Below, one piece after another: positions 25,247 to 33,570 of a stretch of 64,000 nucleotides of DNA. The first letter of the stretch is position 1. Each line of letters begins with the position of its first letter. Below the pieces are notes generated by a model. It was not told where the DNA came from and did no database searches. It worked only from the letters and a program-made list of their open reading frames with translations. A program made the position numbers and the translations under genes. This DNA is from Ochromonas danica (Eukaryota > Sar > Chrysophyceae > Chromulinales > Chromulinaceae), in the NCBI GenBank assembly GCA_015146655.1, contig VKHL01000129.1, forward strand, positions 1-64,000, in the 5' to 3' direction.

Positions 25247-25813
25247 TCAATGAGCACTGAGGATAGCAGTGCAAAACCTTGTTGGGACTGAGTCAGTATT
25301 GCAACCAATCGCTTTCACTATTTCACCCTTACGATTCATATAAAATGAAGCTTTGATCTTCACATTAACTTCTTCTTCAGTCATTTCATAAGGATCAGAC
25401 ACAGGCACCATGTAATATGTGTTTTGATAATGTGGTGGCGGAGAATAGGAGCAAACCAGTCGAGTTGCTTTGAGGTTGAAATAGATTTCCACTATAGACA
25501 ACTCCTCATAAAATCGTCGAATAACACGCACACCGATAATGGTGTACACGAAGTCGGGTAGCGGAGAATTAGCAAGTTCGATGTGATGCGCAAACTGATT
25601 TGGACCTTTCAAGTGGAGATATGACGGCCAGTATTGAGGCATGGGATCACCAAAGATGTCACAATCAGGTGTAAAATAGCGGGAAAGAAGGGCATGAGTC
25701 AGCTCACTATTGCCTTGATTGAGAACATTGCAGAGCATGAATGGAAATCGTCTGCGTAAATCATCTTTTGGAATCCGATTGAAAGTTAATCGACAACGTG
25801 CAGTATGTTCCAT
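25247..25813 (-). CDS. Small protein with NTF2/SnoaL-like fold (tentative)
   Basis: From the ATG at 25813 the frame encodes 188 residues. The frame is open a further 19 codons upstream with no ATG (starting after a CAAACAG that could be a splice acceptor), so a 5' exon may be missing. The pattern LNQGNSELTHALLSRYFTPD, then GPNQFAHHIEL, then FVYTIIGVRVIRRF, resembles the helix-loop plus strand layout of NTF2/SnoaL-like domains, which in stramenopiles often follow a bZIP region. No DNA-binding region is visible here. Function unknown. Confidence 0.5.
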   Translation of the reverse strand: MEHTARCRLTFNRIPKDDLRRRFPFMLCNVLNQGNSELTHALLSRYFTPDCDIFGDPMPQYWPSYLHLKGPNQFAHHIELANSPLPDFVYTIIGVRVIRRFYEELSIVEIYFNLKATRLVCSYSPPPHYQNTYYMVPVSDPYEMTEEEVNVKIKASFYMNRKGEIVKAIGCNTDSVPTRFCTAILSAH

Positions 25814-26157
25814 TCGTCGTAGGTTTTTTATGAGGATGATTTCTTTTCCTTCATTCTGTTTGATTATCAATCACAACAAGTCTGGAAGTTCATTGCGGCA
25901 TTGTTTGTCATCATGGAATCCACGTGGAATCCATCCAGTCTCTGCTCCAAAAAGTTACAGTGCGGATTAGTGAAATTCCTTAATTTAGGCGAAGGTGGAA
26001 ATGAATGTCAACATTCTGAGATTCGATGAGCGGAGGAAGATTTGAATTTTCTTGTTGATAAACGGTGCCGCGACCATGGACAATCTTTCTTGGATTCATT
26101 TTCTTTTGCTCGAAGGAGGAGAGCTGGTAGATCTTCTGATCATCATTGAAAGTGATC
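25814..26157. other. Divergent upstream region, possibly holding a missed 5' exon
   Basis: 344 bases between the NTF2-like gene (minus) and the DUF6492-like gene (plus). A minus-strand stretch near 25875-25950 reads FGAETGWIPRGFHDD without stops and could be part of an exon, but no good splice donor joins it to the downstream frame. Confidence 0.35.
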
Positions 26158-28119
26158 ATGCCTCGTCACTCGGACCTGCTGCTCTCTCAGTCCCCGTCAA
26201 ACACCCCTCGGGCTGCTCTCGATGTAGTTATTCCTATGGTAAGATATAGTCCTATCAGTCGCATTGTCGTCGAAGGCGTGGCTGCGCTCCACCAGCCTCG
26301 ACGCATTCTCATCATTGCGCCTCTCGTGGAAACCCATCGGATGCGACCACTGGTGGCACAATGGAAGGTCTCTGTGCCAGTTCAGTTTATAGCTGAAGAG
26401 CATTTCTTCAGTCATATTAACCCTCAGTTGAATATCTCTCTGGAAGAATTGCGAGCTATATATGAGAGTCGCAAAGCTGGTGAGGATCACCGCGAGTTCG
26501 GGTGGTGGTTGCAACAACTGCTGAAACTGGGATCCGCTGTCTATATTTGCGATATATCTGATGAATATATTGTATGGGACGGCGATCTGATCCCCTTGGA
26601 GAAGTGGGATTTGCAGCAGTCGAACTGCATTCTTGCCGTACTGCAAGCCAGCCACAAGTCACCCTGGCTGTGCCAAGAATACAGGTCAAGTCTGCTTCGT
26701 TTAGTTGGTATAGAGGCTGCTTATCCTAAGGAAGGTGGCACTTTTATTGCTCATCATATGCGGTTTAGAAAGTCTCTTGTTTTGGAATTACTGCATGAGA
26801 TGGAAGAACGCGATCCTCACCATCTCTCCTGCTGGGCCAAAACCATCATGGCACAATGTCGCTACGGATATCGCTTCAGTGAATACTTAACTTACACTTC
26901 TTTTCTTGCTGCGAGGTATCCTGAGCAGTTGGTCTATTATCCCCAGCAGAAGTTTGCTCGAGGGCAGCGCTTCCGAAGAAGTGACGGTCCCAGCGAACTG
27001 GCGAGCCTTTTCGTTGATGGCAATCAATTGTATGGAGAGTTTCGTGATAAACTCTTTTCTCATTATCCTGAGTATCAAGAAATGTCGTATTTGCAGTTGG
27101 ACTATATGAATGAGTTGAGTTGTTCGTCCTCTAAACTAGCCGCCACTGCTTCGCTGCAGAAGCAAACCACAATCCCTGATAAGTCATTGGTGGCAACGAA
27201 GGTGACGATGAGTGGTCAAAGTCCTGTGGGAGAGGTGCCTCAACTCTACATGGTGGCCATCATCGCCGCTGTTTGGGTAGAAATGGCCGTCCGCTTCTCT
27301 CGTTGTGATGGGCAAGGTCCTGTACCTCAATTGCTCGTGATAAGTATCAATTGGGTTTTCACAATACTAGCTATATTCTCTGGTTTGAAGAATAATGTCA
27401 ATGCGGTGGAAGCTTTGCGTCCCTTTATTCGCATTCTTCACGCTTTGGATGGCCCCATCGCGCTTTGCTTGGGGGTATCCATGGCCTACCAATATTCTAT
27501 GGGCTCTTTCTTGGCTATCACGTCACTGAACAAGTTTGGTTTGTTGCATTTTATCACGAGGATGATCACCGCAGACCAGTCAGCTTCACAATTGCAGCTT
27601 GTGCTCTATACCAGCAAAGCCTTCATGCACCATCTAGGCAGCTTCATGTTCGCTACAAATCCTCAAGAATTGATTATCACGGGGGTGTGGAGATGTTGTT
27701 CAATGCTCTCACACATCACAAAGATAGGAGTTGATGTCTTGGAGTCGAAGCTACAGGCTCAGGTGGTCAACCTCTGCAATCTGCTTCGAATGCTTGCCAT
27801 GCAAATGGTGATCTTCCTGCTCATCCTTCGCCCCGACTTAAGACAATCCTTTGGTGCGTCTGCGGTGGGTCATGTAGCTTATCTTCTTGTTCGTGCAGAA
27901 GCTCTCTTTCGCACAGGCGGTGCTGATCATTCCTATCTCATGCCAGACAAAAAGAAAGTGTGGCTCAAGTCAGAAGGTTTAGCTCGCATGAATCTACTTG
28001 TTCGTCCTGGTTATGAATTCCTATTCCATGAATTGATGGTTGAGATGACTCTATCATTTGTGCTGCTATCGCTGCGAGTCTGGTCAGAGATTCATAACCC
28101 TGCAGCACTGTGTTCATGA
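26158..28119 (+). CDS. DUF6492-like glycosyltransferase domain fused to a membrane domain
   Basis: Single exon, 653 residues from the first ATG. Residues about 25-280 look like a GT-A-fold family related to DUF6492: DVVIPM near the start, EHFFSHIN, GWWLQQLLKLG, then YIVWDGDLIPL, where a WDxD motif fits the metal-binding site, and later GGTFIAHHMRF and FSEYLTY. Residues about 360-650 hold five to six hydrophobic segments (VAIIAAVWVEMAV, INWVFTILAIF, ALCLGVSMAYQY, MQMVIFLLIL, MTLSFVLLSL), so the C-terminal half is probably polytopic. The donor and acceptor are unknown. A membrane-tethered or Golgi transferase is inferred. Confidence 0.6.
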   Translation: MPRHSDLLLSQSPSNTPRAALDVVIPMVRYSPISRIVVEGVAALHQPRRILIIAPLVETHRMRPLVAQWKVSVPVQFIAEEHFFSHINPQLNISLEELRAIYESRKAGEDHREFGWWLQQLLKLGSAVYICDISDEYIVWDGDLIPLEKWDLQQSNCILAVLQASHKSPWLCQEYRSSLLRLVGIEAAYPKEGGTFIAHHMRFRKSLVLELLHEMEERDPHHLSCWAKTIMAQCRYGYRFSEYLTYTSFLAARYPEQLVYYPQQKFARGQRFRRSDGPSELASLFVDGNQLYGEFRDKLFSHYPEYQEMSYLQLDYMNELSCSSSKLAATASLQKQTTIPDKSLVATKVTMSGQSPVGEVPQLYMVAIIAAVWVEMAVRFSRCDGQGPVPQLLVISINWVFTILAIFSGLKNNVNAVEALRPFIRILHALDGPIALCLGVSMAYQYSMGSFLAITSLNKFGLLHFITRMITADQSASQLQLVLYTSKAFMHHLGSFMFATNPQELIITGVWRCCSMLSHITKIGVDVLESKLQAQVVNLCNLLRMLAMQMVIFLLILRPDLRQSFGASAVGHVAYLLVRAEALFRTGGADHSYLMPDKKKVWLKSEGLARMNLLVRPGYEFLFHELMVEMTLSFVLLSLRVWSEIHNPAALCS

Positions 28120-28346
28120 AAGGCAATTGAGTTGGGGTCAATGGTTATGGTTATTATTCTCTTGTATATTAATATGTTATTAGCCCTCCTTCGCAAGGGT
28201 TTTGAGACAACCAAAACATTGGATAGACATGTCGTAGTTGATGGTAAAGCAACTAATCCATTTGTTATCAATGTTTGTTTCACCGTACACTAATACGAAA
28301 TACACTAAACTAAGCACTAGAGAACACGTGGAAGAGTTCGTCGCTA

Positions 28347-29411
28347 TTACTTCGTGGCTTCTGCGTTCACAATCCAAGAATAGTATGCTTTAAAGGTATC
28401 CCCAAGAAACTCTGCGAAGGTCTCGCCATCTCTCCAGCGGTCTTCTAAGGGAGGGACCCACTGCTTGACAGTGTTCTGCAATGCTGCCTCACGACCATTT
28501 GGTGAGATCAAGTGGAATTCAGGGGAAGAATCCACGAAAATTGGGCAACAAGCTCGGCTAATCCCAGGCGAATGAACAGGTGGACGAACGCAATGTGGTG
28601 TGGCAACTAACTGGCCGCCGCTGACGATTTGCAGGCACTCGCCGCACTGCACGGCCATGCAATCTCTCGGCACGACCACGCGGCGAAGACTGCCTGATCG
28701 ATCAGCCACCCATAAACCAGCCGTTTCTGGCTCAGGATTAGGAACTAATTCACCGCTAGAATGGTTGAGATAGATATCTGGCGTCAATCCAGTGAGAAAT
28801 CCGCTGTCATTGTGCCATCCAATCCAGCCATCGGGCTTGTCCTGCAAGACTTTGGCCTCCTCTTCGGAGATGGGGTAGTAATAGAGCATACGAGCCTTTG
28901 ACTTCATCGATGTCTCGAGCTCTTCCGCGATCTTCAATCCATAGTTGAGCTTGTCGACATGTCGAGCCAAGGCCACGACAACTTCGTGCATGCGCCGCCC
29001 CAATCGCTTGCAGTTCTCCTCGAATTGCGGCAGCTCCTCACGCGGCCAGAGATTGCTAGGCATAGCCCATGGATAGGCTTCGCGCAGATCAGGTCTGGGC
29101 TCGTCGCAGAGAGGATTGAAATAGAAGCTGCCCTTCTTGGTGTCGGGCTTGTCGCCCAGCTTCTCCTTGCCATAGCTCCATCCAGCATTATAGAGGGAGT
29201 CAGCGTGCTCAAGCTTGGCGAGACTATCGGGGGGCAGGGTGACCAGGTCGTGTGCGAGGGGAAGCGTCTGCGTCAGCAAGGCCTCCCAGTCGGGCACGCC
29301 TCTCACTGCGATGACGCCCAGACCATCCAAGCCAAAAGCTTCTTTGATTTTCTCTCCAAGCTCGACAGTTGGGTCGCAAAGCTCTTTCCAATCCACAGTT
29401 ATGACAGACAT
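28347..29411 (-). CDS. 2-oxoglutarate/Fe(II)-dependent oxygenase, IPNS-like
   Basis: Single exon, 354 residues, the usual length of plant/fungal 2OG oxygenases. The iron site is visible as H200 and D202 (GWHNDSGFLTGL) and H273 (ATPHCVRPP), with R286 (ISRACCPIF) in the position that binds 2-oxoglutarate. GVIAVRGVPDWE near 31-43 is the family N-terminal element. The substrate cannot be told from sequence. It is divergent from the GT32 gene with 179 bases between starts. Confidence 0.85.
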   Translation of the reverse strand: MSVITVDWKELCDPTVELGEKIKEAFGLDGLGVIAVRGVPDWEALLTQTLPLAHDLVTLPPDSLAKLEHADSLYNAGWSYGKEKLGDKPDTKKGSFYFNPLCDEPRPDLREAYPWAMPSNLWPREELPQFEENCKRLGRRMHEVVVALARHVDKLNYGLKIAEELETSMKSKARMLYYYPISEEEAKVLQDKPDGWIGWHNDSGFLTGLTPDIYLNHSSGELVPNPEPETAGLWVADRSGSLRRVVVPRDCMAVQCGECLQIVSGGQLVATPHCVRPPVHSPGISRACCPIFVDSSPEFHLISPNGREAALQNTVKQWVPPLEDRWRDGETFAEFLGDTFKAYYSWIVNAEATK

Positions 29412-29590
29412 CGTTCAATAAGAGAGGGGAAGATGGATGGAGAGAGAGATGAAGATGGCCAAGGATTCATTGAACCTCGCCAATCACCACTCCTTTTAAG
29501 TTAACATAAGAAACAACAAACGCGTTTGTTAAGTTAACAAGGATACCCTGAATGATGAAGAATGATCGAAAGATAAATAAGTGAATTGGT

Positions 29591-32137
29591 ATGATAAATT
29601 GGTGGTTGTCGGGTATTATTCTGGCTTTAGTTTTGAATCACAGTTGCTCTCGTCTTCATCATTCATCCCACCTTCTTGGAGAAGACCAGCAAGAATCTGC
29701 TGCTGTTCCTTTCAATGGTCTGCCTCTCCTTCCTCTGCAGCTGCCGCCCGCTGCGGGTACAGAGGCTGGTGGAGGAGGTGGAGGTGGGGAGGGCAGGGAG
29801 AGCAAGGAGACCGCCCCCTATCACAAGCACATTCCAAGAAGGCTATGGATCGCCGTGAAACATCGCGATGACCCCCTCCCTCCCCATCTGAAGGAACTCT
29901 TCGACCGCAACCCAGGCTGGGAGGTGACCATCTGTGACAACCTTTGCAAAGACTCCTTCATGACCAATCAGTTTGCCAATACCAGCGTCAGTGCTATCTA
30001 TCATCTCATCAATCCCCTCGTGGGTGCGGCACGAGCGGATGTCTGGAGATACGCCGTGCTCTACACCTACGGGGGCGTCTATCTTGACGACGACTCTGAC
30101 ATTAAGGTACCTTTAGACGATGTCATTGAAGAACAAGACCGGCTGATCTTATCAGAGGAAGGGTCGAGCTCACTGGGAGAGTGTTACATTCCCTCATACC
30201 ATCTGGCAGACAGCTTCACTTTCCAGCACTTCTTGCAGCCTTTATTGTCTCAGAACCGCACCGTTACTGCGCCACATTATGATGGATTGAAAGAGAGCAA
30301 AGTGCCGATCTTCTTCCATGATCACACCTTGGTGAATTGGGGAATGTTTGCCGCGCCACGCCATCCGCTTTTCCGCGAGACACTCAAGAATATTGTGGAG
30401 ATCTTGACAACTGAATACCTTCGACAGAGTGTAGTCCATATGACAAGATGGGATGTCAAATGGAAGCAAGTAATGTGTAGCACGGGTTTTGTCTTGACCT
30501 ACACGCTAAGAGAGATGGAGCTCAAGGGAGAGTCTCTCACCTCTGCAGAGGTGCCGCGCATTCTTACCAATAACTTCAAGCAATACAAAGGAAATGTCAA
30601 GGCATTTTGGACAGGAGGTGATAGCACGCATTACATGAAAGCAATGCAACGGAAGAATGGCCCTCATATTCTCAGAGAGTTCGCTCCGATCAACTTGCGG
30701 CAGATCGTCTCCTTCCTGGATGGTCGCGCAGTCATGGGAGATGCAGGCAAGGCGATCTATCTTGTAAAGGATGGCAAGAAATACACTTTTGGATCCTATG
30801 ATACCTTTCAACAAATGGGTTTCACAGATCGCTCGACAAGACATGTGCCAGATCATATTCTGCTGCAAATACCTGATGGTGGTGATGCTTCAACGGCTCC
30901 CACTACTCCGTCGCAAACCTCACAGTACAAAGATAGTTCGCCATCTTCTCCTTCTCATGGGGTTGGTGTCAAGTTGACAAAGATCAGTCAAGTATTGGCC
31001 ACACGCAATCAAACCCAATGCTTTGGAGATGATTATGATGGCACTAGGGACGACTTCTTGCAGGATCGATACAAAGACTCGCTCGACGGACTTGCAGTTA
31101 TGGTACACCCTCTCTGCCTCACCACATTCCAGCTCGGCAACACGTTGGGCTACTTTCTCAATGATATCGCCTGTGCGAGTATTACCGGAGCACACTTCTT
31201 GGCCTTGAGAACACGGCTAACTCTGACATTGGTAAACTCTCTCCAAGTGCAAGACAGCGCTCAACAAAAGGCCTTCTTCGACCATCTTCCTCATCATATT
31301 ATCCACCCCCAACCCCTCGGCATTGAGGAAGTGAAGAAGGGAATGCGTGCAAAGTGTCATTGCTTGCAGTTTTGTTGGGAGAATAGTGAGGCCCCGTGGC
31401 TTCAGCGAGTGCCTCTTATCCGAGATGTGTTAATGCCTGCCATCGATGCCTATCGAAAAGTCAGTCGAGGAGAAGAAGTGGGAACAGTTTTAAACAACGA
31501 AACAGACCGTCTATATCTCCCGCCAACGTTACAAAGCACCTTGTCATTAGATTATAAGAGCAATAACAACTATCATATCACGCCGCGTCTCTCACAAGTT
31601 TGGTTACCACTTGTGCCAAACGTAACAATCCAATATCGCTGTGGAGATAATATTGGCTTCGGCAAGACTAAGTATGGGCTGTTGCCCTTCTCTGTCTACA
31701 GTCCTAAACGTCTCGGCAACCCATCTTTTATTTATGTCATAGCTGACAGTCCGAAGAGAAATCCTTCGAGTGTATATTCCGGTCGTTGCGAGCCCATTTT
31801 GGATCGTTTTCTTGCTTATTTGGTACGCCATTATCCGAGCAGTGTGATAGCATTGAAAAGAGGTGGAGATATTTTTCTCGACTATGCTCGACTGGCCTAT
31901 AGCAATGTGGTATTCTGCAGCGCTAGTACCTTTTGCTTGTGGCCAGGTCTCAGCAACGATAGGGGTCAGGTCTATTATCCCCTCACACCTCTCATTGCTA
32001 AGGCTGCCACGAATGAGACCGCTCCAAATCTAAAGCATAACTTCCACTGGATTGGAGAAGTTGAGATGATCAAGCAGTTCAAGCACTACAGGCCATGGAC
32101 CAAATTGATTGATGACCTGGAAACGCTTGGCTCATAG
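29591..32137 (+). CDS. Two-domain glycosyltransferase: GT32 (OCH1-like) plus second GT-like domain
   Basis: Single exon, 848 residues. An N-terminal hydrophobic stretch (about 4-16) acts as signal anchor, followed by a Gly-rich linker. Residues about 78-400 are GT32: IPRRLWIAVKHRDDPLPPHL, ARADVWRYAVLYTYGGVYLD, and the DxD motif in DDDSD at 166-170; GT32 enzymes transfer sugars in the Golgi. Residues about 470-845 form a second domain (HPLCLTTFQLGNTLGYF, TIQYRCGDNIGFG, CSASTFCLWPGLS, VYYPLTPLI) that resembles GT-B/fucosyltransferase-like proteins of algae; this part is only tentatively placed. The fusion suggests two successive transfers or a regulated transferase. Confidence 0.75.
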   Translation: MINWWLSGIILALVLNHSCSRLHHSSHLLGEDQQESAAVPFNGLPLLPLQLPPAAGTEAGGGGGGGEGRESKETAPYHKHIPRRLWIAVKHRDDPLPPHLKELFDRNPGWEVTICDNLCKDSFMTNQFANTSVSAIYHLINPLVGAARADVWRYAVLYTYGGVYLDDDSDIKVPLDDVIEEQDRLILSEEGSSSLGECYIPSYHLADSFTFQHFLQPLLSQNRTVTAPHYDGLKESKVPIFFHDHTLVNWGMFAAPRHPLFRETLKNIVEILTTEYLRQSVVHMTRWDVKWKQVMCSTGFVLTYTLREMELKGESLTSAEVPRILTNNFKQYKGNVKAFWTGGDSTHYMKAMQRKNGPHILREFAPINLRQIVSFLDGRAVMGDAGKAIYLVKDGKKYTFGSYDTFQQMGFTDRSTRHVPDHILLQIPDGGDASTAPTTPSQTSQYKDSSPSSPSHGVGVKLTKISQVLATRNQTQCFGDDYDGTRDDFLQDRYKDSLDGLAVMVHPLCLTTFQLGNTLGYFLNDIACASITGAHFLALRTRLTLTLVNSLQVQDSAQQKAFFDHLPHHIIHPQPLGIEEVKKGMRAKCHCLQFCWENSEAPWLQRVPLIRDVLMPAIDAYRKVSRGEEVGTVLNNETDRLYLPPTLQSTLSLDYKSNNNYHITPRLSQVWLPLVPNVTIQYRCGDNIGFGKTKYGLLPFSVYSPKRLGNPSFIYVIADSPKRNPSSVYSGRCEPILDRFLAYLVRHYPSSVIALKRGGDIFLDYARLAYSNVVFCSASTFCLWPGLSNDRGQVYYPLTPLIAKAATNETAPNLKHNFHWIGEVEMIKQFKHYRPWTKLIDDLETLGS

Positions 32138-33015
32138 AACTACAGCCACCACCCACTCACGCGCTGCTGTTGTGTCCGCAAATAAAGCGTGTTAATCGGA
32201 AATCCCATGACACACAACATGATGGGTTTGCCTGTTATTATGGATGCTTTCTGCTCCACAAGACCAGAGGAACGAAGCAGTCCATCGCTGTTGATCTGAT
32301 TGCTTTATTCCTGCTTGGATAAAGAAGATGAAGCACAGACTTGCGAAACTAACGTTTGTTCTTCTCATATTAGTCAGGCTAATATTGGTTGCTGTGTTTT
32401 TCACTAAAAGCATTAAATTACTTTCCCCTGTACTAGTTTCAGATGAAAAATCACAATCTGCTTCAGAATCGGTTGGAATCGTAATCAAGTCTAGGCAATG
32501 ATTTGAAGGAATCGGCATTGGATGCGTTAAAGTTATCATATTCATTCATAAAGGACTCTCCGGTTATTGACTGAATAGCAAGGACTACTCAGTATTTTGT
32601 ACTAAGAAGTGCTGCTTCCTTGTCTGTTTGGTGAACTGCTTGATCTTAAAGCTAAGCGCTATAAGGGAATTATTCGCAGAGAGAATGTGCTGGTTTCGCA
32701 CTTTGCTATCATCTTCCCAAGCAACAGATAACTCTAAGAAAGGCTCGATATTTCTTCTTGAAGAACAGTCCATTCTGTGAAAACAATGATAGCAATCATA
32801 GGACAAAGCAGCAACTGTTGGCTGCTGGTGGTTCTGAAAGAAATAAAAGAGAAACTATTCTTTGGAGGCAAAGGAATAGTTTCCTTTCACATTATTGTCC
32901 TTTGGGTTCATTTTCATTTTAAAATAATGCTTCGTTCATCAATAATTTCGGACAGCAGAGAAACAAAATACTGATATACTAGTATTGAATCAAAATAGAA
33001 AAGGTTATATCCGAC
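32138..33015. other. Intergenic region with unsupported short frames
   Basis: Two minus-strand frames, 32585-32806 (73 codons) and 32192-32545 (117 codons), are open but match nothing I know and have no clear splice link. They could be exons of a small unrecognised gene. Otherwise AT-rich. Confidence 0.4.
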
Positions 33016-33087
33016 AGCGCCCACCCGGATTTGAACCAGGGACCTAGTGAGCTGCAATCACTTGCTCTACCACTGAGCTATAAGCGC
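33016..33087 (-). tRNA. tRNA-Cys (anticodon GCA), copy 1
   Basis: Seventy-two bases fold as a full cloverleaf: acceptor GCGCTTA with TGGGCGC (two G-U pairs), D stem GCTC/GAGC, anticodon stem AGTGA/TCACT with loop TTGCAGC, T stem CCTGG/CCGGG. The anticodon is GCA and the discriminator base is U, as in tRNA-Cys. The internal A box (TAGCTCAGTGG) and B box (GGTTCAAATCC) are intact and a T-run (CCTTTTCT) about 12 bases downstream can end Pol III transcription. No intron, and CCA is not encoded. Confidence 0.95.
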
Positions 33088-33570
33088 GCGCGTTTGGATA
33101 TTTGAATATCTACAACCAAGAAATAGAAAGAGATTCCGAACACATAACAGCCTAAACACATGCCCAGATTCTTTTTGAAGGAGTTTGGGAACTTTAAGCA
33201 GACACCTCTTCATCTTGCGTGCAATAACTTCTTCGAAAGATAAAAGATCTTTTTATTGCAGGATTATTTTATTGGTTTACACTACTTGGAGCTTCAGATA
33301 GCAACGCTAAAGAACTTTAACATATTACTAGCATAGAGAAAAAATTGCAAGCACATTCATTTTTACATTGGCAATTACTCATGAATCACGAGTCATTTTA
33401 TCATCCTGCACGCTAATACAAACGACATAAAGTTACCAAATCTGATTTCAACAATTTGATCAACAAAAAAAGGAGTGGTACAAAACGACTACACGAAGCT
33501 TACACATCACTTTCACATTTTCAACAAATAATATATGCACACAATAAAAACAAATACCACTTTGTGCATC
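33088..33570. other. Intergenic region between tRNA-Cys and histidine kinase 2
   Basis: AT-rich 3' flank of the histidine kinase gene; nothing recognised. Confidence 0.45.
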
